A stretch of 49,140 bases of DNA, from positions 1 to 49,140 of the forward strand of contig JADDKJ010000026.1 in assembly GCA_033717875.1 (NCBI GenBank). The letters run 5' to 3'. The stretch comes from SBBG01 sp033717875. GTDB taxonomy: Bacteria; Pseudomonadota; Gammaproteobacteria; Ga0077554; Ga007554. This document shows positions 1-8,152 of this stretch, in pieces; the first letter of the stretch is position 1; every line of letters begins with the position of its first letter. A program made the position numbers and the translations under genes. The notes below the pieces were generated by a model. That model was not told the DNA's origin, did not search any database, and worked only from the letters and a program-made list of their open reading frames with translations.

Positions 1-127
1 GCGTGAGGTAGCCATCGGTAAAGCATGCCAGTTTTACAGCCCGCTTCAAACTGCTGAATACCGCAATCGTCGTAGCTTTCCGTCATGCTATGCCCCAATT
101 TTTACCCACACGACTTCCTGAAGAGCC
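1..127 (-). mobile_element. ISL3-like insertion sequence, one end (partial)
   Basis: The last 24 bp (104-127), read on the minus strand, start GGCTCTTCAGGAAGTCGTG and match the terminal bases at 49014-49037 at 22 of 24 positions. The second copy carries an ISL3-type transposase C-terminus. The boundary at 127/128 is where recognisable Cas3 coding sequence resumes. A minus-strand frame starts at ATG 86 (MTESYDDCG...) and runs off the window; I do not recognise it as a transposase N-terminus. ISL3 elements usually make 8-bp target duplications. The first candidate 8 bases are 128-135 (TTCGTTTT), but the other side is outside the window. Confidence 0.75.
104..127 (-). repeat. Terminal inverted repeat of the insertion sequence
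   Basis: These 24 bp begin with GG, as ISL3-family ends usually do. They differ from the end at 49014-49037 at only two positions (C/G at base 3, G/A at base 14), although the adjoining internal sequences differ. The two are therefore opposite ends of the same kind of element. Confidence 0.75.
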
Positions 128-825
128 TTCGTTTTTTGGCTGGACTAGACTCTATTGCCCAAGCATCCGGGCGTTGCAACCGTAATGGCTTGCGCGAAAA
201 TTCCGTAGTTCATGTTATAAATCCTAATGAGGAAAATATTGGACAGCTAACTGACATAAAAGTCGGTCGTGAAAAAGCCATGCGCGTACTGGACGAAGGG
301 TTTAAAGACTTGATGGCGCCGGATGCCATACAGCAGTATTTTAAATATTACTTTTTCGACCGAACCAGGGAAATGGATTATTCAGTATCCAGCAAAATTC
401 TTGACCGGGACGACAACTTGTTAAACCTGCTCAGTCTCAATGACAAGAATATTGGAAGAAATGCGGCGGATATTCGCTATCTGTTAAAGCAATCGTTCAT
501 GACAGCAGGCAAGGCATTCAAAGCTATAGACAGTCCGACTCAAGCTGTTGTAGTGCCTTACGGACCCAAAGGACGTGAATTGATTAACGAGCTTTGCAGC
601 GTTGCAAAGGAGTTTGATATCAAGCGCTATCACAGCCTGTTGAAAAGGGCGCAACGCTTTAGCGTCAATGTGTTTCCTGGAGATTGGCAAAAACTGCTTA
701 ATCAAAATGCCGTGCATGAGATTCAGCCAGGTGAAGGGGTTTATCGCCTTGACGAGCGATATTATTCACCTGAGTTTGGGCTTTCTACAACGCCTTGTAA
801 TTTGATGAGCACATACCTTTGTTAA
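128..825 (+). pseudogene. cas3: cas3 C-terminal remnant (type I-C), interrupted by IS
   Basis: Cas3 is the HD nuclease-helicase recruited by Cascade to degrade target DNA. Only the last ~230 residues are present, against roughly 700 or more in type I-C Cas3. The frame begins RFLAGLDSIAQASGRCNRNG, which is helicase motif VI (QASGRCNR), followed by the C-terminal domain. The HD domain and helicase motifs I-V lie beyond the insertion sequence or are lost. The frame stays open upstream to ATG 85 inside the element, so a fused polypeptide of 246 residues is possible but would lack both catalytic domains. The stop is 13 bp before cas5c. The 5' half probably lies on the far side of the insertion sequence. 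The locus should be unable to interfere unless cas3 is supplied elsewhere. Confidence 0.85.
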
Positions 826-838
826 AGGAGATCAATCC

Positions 839-1594
839 ATGACTCATGACACACCTAAAAATACAGTGAGCTTTAAAGTCTATGGACGGTATGCCTTGTT
901 TACCGATCCGGTTACAAAAATTGGCGGCGAGAAATTCAGTTATCACATTCCGACTTATGAAGCTATCAAGGGTGTGCTCAAGTCTATTTACTGGAAGCCC
1001 ACCATTATCTGGCATGTGGATCGTGTCAGAGTTATGAGGCCCATACAGACTCAAACCAAGGGAACAAAGCCATTGGTGTGGGGTGGCGGCAATAGTCTGT
1101 CGATTTATACCTTTCTGCATGATGTGGAATACCAAGTACAGGCGCATTTCGAATGGAATGAAGCACGCCCTGAACTTATCAAAGATCGCATTGATGGCAA
1201 ACACTTTTCGATTGCGCAACGCACCATCGAAAAAGGCGGTAGGCAGGATATTTTTCTCGGTGTGCGTGATTGCCAAGCCTATGTTGAACCTTGCAAGTTC
1301 GGAGAAAGCAATGGGGCGTATGACGATATTGGCGAACTAGGGTTTGGTTTGATGTTTCATGGTTTCGATTATCCTGATGAAACGGGAAAAACCGATGTAA
1401 ATGGAAAGCCTGATGAAAGCGGTGAATATCGGCTGCATGGCCGCTTCTGGAACGCCGTCATGAGAAAAGGAGTAATTGATTTCCCAAGACCGGAAGCCTG
1501 TTCATTGCAACGTTTTGTGCGAAACATGCAACCTAAGGAATTCTCAGAAGGCGTGAACTTGTTGTCTGTAGAAATGGAGGAAGCTGGGTTATGA
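839..1594 (+). CDS. cas5c: Type I-C Cascade subunit and crRNA endonuclease Cas5c
   Basis: In type I-C systems, which lack Cas6, Cas5c (Cas5d) cuts the precursor crRNA at the base of the repeat hairpin and stays bound to the 5' handle. The 251-residue protein has the family N-terminus (VSFKVYGRYALFTDPVTKIGGEKFSY) with the segment PTYEAIKGVLKSIYWKP. A further conserved stretch is IFLGVRDCQAYVEP near residues 140-155, followed by GFGLMFHGFDYP. It starts at ATG 839 after AAAGGAG. Its stop overlaps the cas8c start (ATGA at 1591), so the two are translationally coupled. Like the cas3 remnant and the next two genes, it is visibly AT-richer than cas4, cas1 and cas2. Confidence 0.95.
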   Translation: MTHDTPKNTVSFKVYGRYALFTDPVTKIGGEKFSYHIPTYEAIKGVLKSIYWKPTIIWHVDRVRVMRPIQTQTKGTKPLVWGGGNSLSIYTFLHDVEYQVQAHFEWNEARPELIKDRIDGKHFSIAQRTIEKGGRQDIFLGVRDCQAYVEPCKFGESNGAYDDIGELGFGLMFHGFDYPDETGKTDVNGKPDESGEYRLHGRFWNAVMRKGVIDFPRPEACSLQRFVRNMQPKEFSEGVNLLSVEMEEAGL

Positions 1595-3558
1595 GCTGGA
1601 TCTCAAAATTATATGACACCTATCCCGCACTGGAACGTATTGAAAGTGGTGATAAGCCATGGCCGGTATCTCATTTTGTAAAGAATGCGCATGTTGAGGT
1701 TGTTTTGGATAACGAGGGAAATCTCAAAAGAGATCGCTGCAAGATTATTAATGGCATCGATGCGCCTACTCTAATACCGGCCACAGAATCCTCTGCTGGT
1801 AGAGCTGGAGATACAAATGCTCCGCACCCGTTATGCGAAGAACTTGGATATTGCGCCGGGGACCTGCCAACTATCGACACAGAGAAATTCGGCAAATACG
1901 TACAACAGCTCTCAAACTGGACACGGCATGACTCAAGCCAAATTAAACTTCATGCAATTCTTACTTACGCAAATAAAAAGTCACTATACAAAGATTTGTC
2001 GGACTCTATTGGATTGCCTATCAGGATTGAGAAGAAAGATGGAACAAAAGAAAAGATAAAAGACGAGAAGATATTTGTGCGTTGGAGAGTGGAAGTACCA
2101 GGTGAGCCGCTAGATTCTACTTGGGAAGATAAGGGGCTTATTCAGTCCTGGATTGAATACGATAAAGCAACCAATCCTAGTGTCGGTTTCTGTTTTGTAA
2201 CTGGAGAAAATACTCGGTTGGCTAATAATCACTCACGGTTTTTGCGAAGGCCAGGTGATGGCGCAAAAATAGTTTCGTCCAATGATGACGCCGGGTACAC
2301 ATTTCGTGGACGTTTTACCGATTCAAAAACCTCAATAAAGAAAACTGGCCTCCAAGGTTGTGGTGTTTCATACGAAGTGAGCCAGAAAGCACATAATGCG
2401 TTGCGTCGGCTTATTGCGCGTCAAGGCCACAAATTTGGTGAATCCAAAGACGATCCCGGCAGCGTAATTGTCGCTTGGGCAGTATCAGGCAATTCAATCC
2501 CCGATCCTATGGCCGACAGCTTTGACTTTCTTGGTGAAGAAATCAAGGAAGTCGATATATCACAACAAGAACCAGAAAGAGCGTCAGATGTTGATCATGG
2601 CCTCGACCTGGGTCAGCACTTCGCACTAAGCCTGAAAAACAAAATGGCAGGTTATTACGCCAAACTGCCCGTTTCAGACAACATCATCATTATGGGCTTG
2701 GATTCGGCAACGCCAGGCCGAATGGCGATCACTTATTATCAGGAATTCGTACCTCAGCAATATATTGATCGTATTGAAGCATGGCACCAAGATTTCGCCT
2801 GGTATCAACGCCGTTCAATTGATTACCTTGATAAGGCTGGCAAATCAAAAAACCGTACTGAGTGGCATATTGGTACCCCTTCACCGAAGGCCATCATGGA
2901 AGCAATATTTGGTAACACTATGAGTGATTCTCTCAAGAAGAATACAATTGAACGATTACTGCCTTGCATTATTGAAGAAAGGGTGATTCCACTAGACCTT
3001 GTCCAGAATGCATTTCGTAGATCCTGTAATCGAGCGGCCAAAAGATTGCCTCCCAAATATTCGACCCGTGATAGCGAAATTGCGGCATGGGAAAAAGAAC
3101 TCGGCATAGCCTGCGCACTATTCAAAGGCTTTAAAAAACGAAGCATTAACCATCAGAAGGATTATTCCATGGCACTTGAAGAAGACAACTGTTCGCGTGA
3201 CTACCTGTATGGCCGACTATTGGCAATAGCGGAAAAAATCGAAGGGCTAGCCCTATGGTTGGCGGATGAGAAAAGAAGTACCAATGCGGAAAGACTCATG
3301 CAAAGATTTGCAGAACGCCCAGCTTCGACATGGCTAGCTATAAGAAAGAATTTACAGCCCTATATATTACGACTAAATGCAAAAAGAGCCGGATACAGGC
3401 ATTTGCAACTTATGGATGAAGTTACCAACAAATTCAATTCGGATAATTTTAAAAATGACATGCCGTTGTCAGGCGAATTTATTTTGGCGTTTCATACGCA
3501 ACGACTGGAGTTAAATCGAAAAGGCGAGACAGAAACCGATTCTAAACCGGCTGATTAA
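1591..3558 (+). CDS. cas8c: Type I-C Cascade large subunit Cas8c (Csd1)
   Basis: Cas8c recognises the PAM, helps open the target duplex and recruits Cas3. The 655-residue frame shows typical Csd1 features: MSWISKLYDTYPALE at the start, CFVTGENTRLANNHSRFLRR near residue 205, an aromatic patch DDAGYTFRGRF, and GCGVSYEVSQKAHNALRRLI. The Csd1 helical C-terminus is rich in Tyr and Arg (SRDYLYGRLLAIAEKIEG). Family members are commonly 570-650 residues, so this is full length. It overlaps the cas5c stop by 4 bp. cas7c follows after 18 bp with its own AAAAGGA ribosome-binding site. No frame damage is seen, so Cascade itself could still assemble. Confidence 0.95.
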   Translation: MSWISKLYDTYPALERIESGDKPWPVSHFVKNAHVEVVLDNEGNLKRDRCKIINGIDAPTLIPATESSAGRAGDTNAPHPLCEELGYCAGDLPTIDTEKFGKYVQQLSNWTRHDSSQIKLHAILTYANKKSLYKDLSDSIGLPIRIEKKDGTKEKIKDEKIFVRWRVEVPGEPLDSTWEDKGLIQSWIEYDKATNPSVGFCFVTGENTRLANNHSRFLRRPGDGAKIVSSNDDAGYTFRGRFTDSKTSIKKTGLQGCGVSYEVSQKAHNALRRLIARQGHKFGESKDDPGSVIVAWAVSGNSIPDPMADSFDFLGEEIKEVDISQQEPERASDVDHGLDLGQHFALSLKNKMAGYYAKLPVSDNIIIMGLDSATPGRMAITYYQEFVPQQYIDRIEAWHQDFAWYQRRSIDYLDKAGKSKNRTEWHIGTPSPKAIMEAIFGNTMSDSLKKNTIERLLPCIIEERVIPLDLVQNAFRRSCNRAAKRLPPKYSTRDSEIAAWEKELGIACALFKGFKKRSINHQKDYSMALEEDNCSRDYLYGRLLAIAEKIEGLALWLADEKRSTNAERLMQRFAERPASTWLAIRKNLQPYILRLNAKRAGYRHLQLMDEVTNKFNSDNFKNDMPLSGEFILAFHTQRLELNRKGETETDSKPAD

Positions 3559-3576
3559 ACGAAAAGGAACCAACAC

Positions 3577-4437
3577 ATGAGCTTAAAAAACAAAATAGAT
3601 TTTGCCATTATCTTTAGCGTCAAAAATGCCAACCCGAATGGTGATCCACTCAACGGTAATCGCCCACGCACTGACTATGATGGTTTTGGGGAAGTGTCGG
3701 ATGTATGTTTGAAACGAAAAATCCGTGACAGATTACAAGATGCAGGAGAAAGTATTTTTGTTCAGTCTGATGAAAAAAAGACTGATGGCATGCCAAATTT
3801 GAAAGCTAGAGCCGAATCTAGTGAAGTCGGGTTGGGTAAAGAAGCTTTAAAGGTTGATAAGAGTAACCCATCTAAGAAAGAGAAGACGGCGAAAGCAGCA
3901 TGTGATAAGTGGATTGATGTTAGGTCGTTTGGGCAATTGTTTGCTTTTGGAAAAGGGGAAGATGACGCTTCAGGCGTATCAATTCCAATACGAGGACCAG
4001 TTTCCGTTCACTCCGCCTTTAGTGTTGTACCCATTAATATTACAAGTTCACAGATCGTAAAAAGTGTGAATGCAGAAGAAGCAAAGGGTAAGAGTGATAT
4101 CAGCTCAGATCGCATGGGCATGAAGCATCGCGTAGATAAAGGAATTTATGTCGCATTCGGAGCAATGTCCCCCCAGCTGGCAGAGAGAACAAGATTTAGC
4201 GATGAAGATGCAGAAAAGATCAAACAAGTGTTGCCAAAATTATTTGAGGGTGATGAATCCAGCGCCCGCCCGGCGGGAAGCATGGAAGTGCTCAAAGTCA
4301 TCTGGTGGCAACACAACTGCAAGCCTGGTCAATATTCATCCGCTAAGGTACATCGCAGTCTTAAGGTGAATACTGACGGTAGCTACATAATTGATTCATT
4401 GGACGGCCTCAAACCAGAGGAAATTCCAGGCTTCTGA
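3577..4437 (+). CDS. cas7c: Type I-C Cascade backbone protein Cas7c (Csd2)
   Basis: Cas7c subunits polymerise along the crRNA to make the Cascade backbone. The 286-residue protein is of normal length and starts with the Csd2 signature FSVKNANPNGDPLNGNRPRTD, where the NPNGDP loop belongs to the RRM-like core. It continues with VCLKRKIRDRLQ, SIPIRGPVSVHSAFSV and DRMGMKHRVDKGIYVAFG. The start is ATG 3577 behind AAAAGGA. It ends at 4437, one base before the cas4 ATG. This is the last AT-rich gene of the locus; the change to GC-rich coding sequence is abrupt at this junction. Confidence 0.95.
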   Translation: MSLKNKIDFAIIFSVKNANPNGDPLNGNRPRTDYDGFGEVSDVCLKRKIRDRLQDAGESIFVQSDEKKTDGMPNLKARAESSEVGLGKEALKVDKSNPSKKEKTAKAACDKWIDVRSFGQLFAFGKGEDDASGVSIPIRGPVSVHSAFSVVPINITSSQIVKSVNAEEAKGKSDISSDRMGMKHRVDKGIYVAFGAMSPQLAERTRFSDEDAEKIKQVLPKLFEGDESSARPAGSMEVLKVIWWQHNCKPGQYSSAKVHRSLKVNTDGSYIIDSLDGLKPEEIPGF

Positions 4438-4438
4438 A

Positions 4439-5083
4439 ATGGACGACCGTCTACTCGCCATCTCCGCCCTGCAACACTACGCCTACTGCCCGCGCCAGTT
4501 CGCCTTGATTCATATCGAACAGGTGTGGGAAGAAAACTGGTTCACCGCCGAAGGCCGTGTGCTGCACGAGCGGGTAGATAGTGGCGTTGCGGAGCAGCGG
4601 CGCGGCATGCGTTATGAGCGCGGCGTGCTGCTGCTTTCACAGCGCTATCGGATCACCGGCAAAATGGATTTGCTGGAGATCGAGCAAGGCGATCCGCCTC
4701 GCTATTTTCCGGTGGAGTACAAACGCGGCAAGCCCAAGGTCGAGGATTGGGATCGCATTCAGCTCTGCGCCCAAGCGCTGTGTATCGAGGAGATGCGCCA
4801 TACGCATGTCGACGAGGGGGCGATCTGGTACTGGGAGGTGCGTAAGCGGGAGCCAGTGGCCATTGACGACGCCCTGCGGCAAACGACGGTTGCCGTGATC
4901 GAGGGTGCGCATGCCTTGCTGGCATCCGGTAAGACACCGCCTCCGACTGAAGACAAGAAGCGCTGCCGGGCGTGCTCCCTCGTGGACCTGTGCGAGCCCG
5001 ATGCATTCCGGCGCGACCACTCGGCGAGGTATATCAATGAGCTTTTCACTGATCCGCCACAACCAAAGGAGAATGACATATGA
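4439..5083 (+). CDS. cas4: CRISPR adaptation nuclease Cas4 (type I-C)
   Basis: Cas4 is a RecB-like iron-sulfur nuclease that trims prespacers and helps select PAM-adjacent DNA with Cas1-Cas2. The 214-residue protein has the N-terminal cluster Cys in ALQHYAYCPRQFALIH and the RecB core in GKMDLLEIE and FPVEYKRGKPK (the D..E.K nuclease residues). The other cluster cysteines are in KKRCRACSLVDLCEP near the C-terminus. I chose ATG 4439 because it matches the family start (MDDRLLAISALQHY); an in-frame ATG at 4391 would lie inside cas7c. The stop overlaps the next gene start (ATGA at 5080). Base composition is much GC-richer than in cas5c, cas8c and cas7c. Confidence 0.95.
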   Translation: MDDRLLAISALQHYAYCPRQFALIHIEQVWEENWFTAEGRVLHERVDSGVAEQRRGMRYERGVLLLSQRYRITGKMDLLEIEQGDPPRYFPVEYKRGKPKVEDWDRIQLCAQALCIEEMRHTHVDEGAIWYWEVRKREPVAIDDALRQTTVAVIEGAHALLASGKTPPPTEDKKRCRACSLVDLCEPDAFRRDHSARYINELFTDPPQPKENDI

Positions 5084-5942
5084 AAACGGACCTGGCGTTG
5101 TTCGAGGACTATAAAATCCGCAGGGTGTATGACGAGGAGTCGGTAACCTGGTGGTTTTCGGTAGTTGATATCATTCAGGTACTTACGCAGCAGCCAGATT
5201 ACCAAACGGCACGTAAATACTGGAATAAGCTCAAGGAACGATTGACTAAGGAGGGTAGTCAGTCGGTGACAAATTGTCACCGACTGAAATTGCCGGCTGC
5301 CGACGGCAAGAATTACCTTACCGATGTCGCCACCGCCGAAACCCTGCTCCGGCTGGTCCAGTCCGTCCCCAGCCCCAAGGCCGCACCCATCAAGCTCTGG
5401 CTGGCCAAGGTGGGTTACGAGCGCATGCAGGAAATGGCCGACCCATCTCGCTCACTCGACCGTGCTCGTGAGACATGGAAAAAGCATGGTCGCAGCGAGA
5501 AGTGGATTCAGCAGCGCATGACCGGACAGGAGACGCGCAACAAGCTCACTGACTACTGGGCTAGTCACGACATCAAGCAGGGTGAGGAATTCGCCATTCT
5601 CACCAACATCATCCATCAGGAATGGGCGGGGTCAGTGTCAAGCAACACAAGGCAATGAAGGGGCTGAAGGATCACAATCTGTGGGACCACATGACGGAAG
5701 CGGAACTCATTTTTACCGCGCTAGCGGAGTTATCGACTCGTCAGATCGCTGAAAGCGCCAGCGCCACTGGCATGAAGGAAAACGAGGGCGCGGCGAAGAA
5801 GGGGGGCGGCATTGCAAAACGGGCGCGCAAGGAGCTGGAAAATCAAACCGGCAACAAGGTGGCCTCAGGTAGCAACTATTTGCCGGCATCCAGAAGCGCA
5901 AAGCCGTCGATGACCAGTGCCGCGAAGAAGAAAAAGCGCTGA
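5080..5942 (+). pseudogene. BRO-N/DinD-like protein in the cas operon, frameshifted
   Basis: Two overlapping frames (5080-5658 and 5622-5942) together give one protein of about 287 residues. It resembles the BRO-family/DNA damage-inducible protein D group. The N-terminal half (LFEDYKIRRVYDEESVTWWFSVVDIIQVL, later YLTDVATAETLLRLVQ) is a BRO-N domain, a DNA-binding fold common in phage antirepressors. The C-terminal half holds the DinD-like part HMTEAELIFTALAELSTRQIAES and a basic tail. The frames join at EWAG/VSVKQHK, where a run of four G (5628-5631) would need a fifth G. The cause could be a one-base deletion, an assembly error or a -1 shift. Its ATG overlaps the cas4 stop, and the second frame ends 11 bp before cas1, so it lies fully inside the operon. 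This is not a standard cas gene, and its role is unknown. Confidence 0.8.
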
Positions 5943-5953
5943 GCGATCTGATC

Positions 5954-6970
5954 ATGAAAAAACTGCTCAATACCCTCTATATCACCCGACAGGAGAGTTA
6001 TCTTCACAAGGAGCGCGAGACCATCGTTGTAAAACAGGGCGATGACAAACTCGGTCAATTTCCGGCGTTGACTGTCGGCAACATCCTGTGTTTCGGCCAA
6101 GTCTCTGTTTCACCTTTTCTAATGGGTTACTGCGGCGAACAGGGGATCGGGCTGGCGTTTTACACCGAGTACGGGCGATTTCTGGCGCGAGTGCAGGGCA
6201 AGCAGACGGGCAATGTGTTACTTCGGCGTGCCCAATACCGCTGGGCCGACGACGAAGAAAAATCCACATCCATCGCCCGCCTGATGGTGGCGGCCAAGAT
6301 TGCCAACAGCCGGTCGGTTCTGATGCGGGAATTGCGCAACCATGGTGATAACACCGTGTTGCAGGCGGTGGTCGAAAAACTAGCCACCAGCTTGCGCCGT
6401 GTGCAGCATGCGCGATCAGTCGAGGAAACAATGGGCATGGAAGGCGATGCCGCGAACGCCTATTTCAGCGTTTTCAATGAACTGATCCGAGGGAGCGGCT
6501 TTGCCTTTGGCGGACGCGTGCGCAGGCCACCGACCGATCCCGTCAACGCACTGCTTTCATTCGTCTACTCGCTCATCACGAATGAATGCTCATCGGCCTT
6601 GCAGGGGGTTGGCCTGGATCCATATGTTGGCTTTCTACATAAGGACAGACCTGGCCGTGCCAGCCTTGCATTGGATTTGCTGGAAGAATTCCGCGCATCC
6701 TGGGCCGATCGCTTTGTGCTCACGCTGATCAACAGGCGGCAAGTTCAGTCGTCGGATTTCGTCACTGAAGCCAGCGGCGCCGTAAGATTAACCGATGATG
6801 CGCGAAAAAATCTGCTCACCGCATATCAAGAGCGTAAACAGACCGAGATAAATCATCCCTACCTCGAAGAACCCGTACCTATCGGCCTATTACCTCATTG
6901 CCAGGCCATGTTGTTGGCCAGGCATATACGCGGCGATACCGAGTACTATCCTCCCTATCTAGTGAAATAG
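5954..6970 (+). CDS. cas1: CRISPR integrase Cas1 (type I-C)
   Basis: Cas1 is the metal-dependent integrase that inserts new spacers together with Cas2. At 338 residues it is of normal length. The N-terminal beta domain contains LNTLYITRQESYLHKE. The catalytic residues are expected in the C-terminal helical domain: Glu in LITNECSSAL, His in VGFLHKDRPGRASLAL and the acidic pair in DLLEEFR, all present. The C-terminus EPVPIGLLPHCQAMLLARHIRGD is typical of the I-C branch. It starts 11 bp after the BRO/DinD-like frame and ends one base before cas2. Nothing suggests damage, so spacer acquisition may still work although cas3 is broken. Confidence 0.96.
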   Translation: MKKLLNTLYITRQESYLHKERETIVVKQGDDKLGQFPALTVGNILCFGQVSVSPFLMGYCGEQGIGLAFYTEYGRFLARVQGKQTGNVLLRRAQYRWADDEEKSTSIARLMVAAKIANSRSVLMRELRNHGDNTVLQAVVEKLATSLRRVQHARSVEETMGMEGDAANAYFSVFNELIRGSGFAFGGRVRRPPTDPVNALLSFVYSLITNECSSALQGVGLDPYVGFLHKDRPGRASLALDLLEEFRASWADRFVLTLINRRQVQSSDFVTEASGAVRLTDDARKNLLTAYQERKQTEINHPYLEEPVPIGLLPHCQAMLLARHIRGDTEYYPPYLVK

Positions 6971-6971
6971 A

Positions 6972-7265
6972 ATGCTGGTACTGATTACCTATGATGTAAG
7001 CGTGATCACGCGCGAAGGTCAACGGCGGCTGAGGAATATCGCCAAGACCTGCCTGGATTACGGCATGCGGGTGCAAAACTCGGTCTTTGAATGCGAGGTA
7101 ACCCCGGCGCAATTTGTCATGCTGAAGAATGAATTGATGGAGATTTTCAATCCGGAAGAAGACAGTCTTCGGTTCTACTTCCTCGGCAAAAAGGGACGGC
7201 AAAAAGTCGAGCATGTCGGCGCCAAACCTGTCGCTGATTCATTGCGCGATAGTCTGATTCTATAA
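6972..7265 (+). CDS. cas2: CRISPR adaptation protein Cas2
   Basis: Cas2 is the ferredoxin-fold dimer that bridges two Cas1 dimers in the integration complex. The 97-residue protein opens with the usual beta strand and acidic residue (MLVLITYDVS). RLRNIAKTCLDYGMRVQNSVFECEV follows, then a C-terminal strand LRFYFLG. It starts two bases after the cas1 stop codon. It is the last protein gene before the array, with a 175-bp leader between. Confidence 0.96.
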   Translation: MLVLITYDVSVITREGQRRLRNIAKTCLDYGMRVQNSVFECEVTPAQFVMLKNELMEIFNPEEDSLRFYFLGKKGRQKVEHVGAKPVADSLRDSLIL

Positions 7266-7440
7266 TCGCTAACCCATCGTTCCCACGATATCCCCGGTCA
7301 GTCAGCGGCCCACCAATTTATGTGGTTATAGTGGCTTAGACTTCATCAACGGCGCTCATGTGCCGAAGTGTGCTTATGGGCCATCGGTTAGCGGAGAATT
7401 GAATCTTTTTCTTTTTGTGGCGCAGAGTTAATATTGGAGT
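7266..7440 (+). promoter_or_regulatory. CRISPR leader
   Basis: This is the non-coding stretch between cas2 and the first repeat. Its distal part (7390-7440) is AT-rich, with a pyrimidine run (CTTTTTCTTTTTG). The repeat 3' end (ATTGAAAC) faces away from cas2, which puts the leader and array promoter here. New spacers should enter at 7441. No clear promoter hexamers can be assigned. Confidence 0.7.
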
Positions 7441-7868
7441 GTCGCGCCCCGTGCGGGGCGCGTGGATTGAAACCCACTTACGCACTACCGCTTGTATATG
7501 CTGTGGCGTCGCGCCCCGTGCGGGGCGCGTGGATTGAAACAAGACCAGGCGATGGAAGGCTTCGCCTATTCGTCGGTCGCGCCCCGTGCGGGGCGCGTGG
7601 ATTGAAACATATTGTGCCACTTGGGGATTTTGTCGTACGCCCGTCGCGCCCCGTGCGGGGCGCGTGGATTGAAACCAGGCTCATCGGCCATAACAATCCC
7701 ACACTCACGTCGCGCCCCGTGCGGGGCGCGTGGATTGAAACTCGGTCAAGCGCCATGATCATACCTCGTTTATAAGTCGCGCCCCGTGCGGGGCGCGTGG
7801 ATTGAAACGCAACCTTGCCACACTGCCATTTATCCACTCGCACGTCGCGCCCCGTGCGGGGCGCGTGG
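7441..7868 (+). CRISPR. Type I-C CRISPR array, 6 full repeats plus 1 truncated
   Basis: The 33-bp repeat begins GTCGCGCCCCGTGCGGGGCG and ends GGATTGAAAC, the classical I-C type with an inner palindrome. Identical copies start at 7441, 7508, 7576, 7643, 7709 and 7776. The seventh (7844-7868) keeps 25 bases (to GCGCGTGG) and lacks ATTGAAAC. Six spacers of 34, 35, 34, 33, 34 and 35 bp lie between them (7474-7507, 7541-7575, 7609-7642, 7676-7708, 7742-7775, 7809-7843). The array is very short, and its distal end is abruptly joined to a gene fragment, so older spacers were probably lost by deletion. I did not recognise any spacer target by eye. Confidence 0.98.
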
Positions 7869-8152
7869 GAGGCATTTTTTTAGTGGCGGCGGCCTGTGCC
7901 GCCTGTTGTGCGATTCCCATCGCCGGCCTCGTCCTCGCCGGTGCCGGCTCCACAGCGATAACCGCCTTTTTCACCGGCGACGCATATAAAGAAGTGCTGG
8001 CCTGCGGAATCCTTATTCTATTGGTTACCATCGGCTGCTTGGTTTACGCCCGCCATCGGCGAAACGCCTGCTGCTCCACCCCCAACGCAGACTGCACATC
8101 AAGTCAATGCAGCGTTGATCCCGCAAAAATAAAGCGGATTACCACCAAATAA
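7869..8152 (+). pseudogene. Cys-rich small membrane protein, 5' end missing, fused to CRISPR repeat
   Basis: Sequence directly after the truncated repeat encodes GGIFLVAAACAACCAIPIAG, a hydrophobic segment with paired cysteines. A second membrane segment (LACGILILLVTIGCLVYA) and a Cys-rich tail (NACCSTPNADCTSSQC) follow. Such CC-containing membrane segments and cysteine tails occur in heavy-metal transport or binding proteins, and the convergent neighbour is a MerR-type regulator with metal-site cysteines. No own start or ribosome-binding site remains. A GTG at 7865 inside the repeat is in frame and could start a 95-residue product. The exact family is unrecognised; a metal-related role is inference. 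Confidence 0.6.

Noticed and set aside
7336..7843. Open frames across the CRISPR array with repeated RAPCGARG-type or SIHAPRTGRD-type peptides
   Set aside because: They are translations of the GC-rich repeats, which lack stops in some frames.
7802..7868. Upstream extension of the Cys-rich membrane protein frame to TTG 7802
   Set aside because: This part is spacer and repeat sequence; the frame is open by chance and has no ribosome-binding site.
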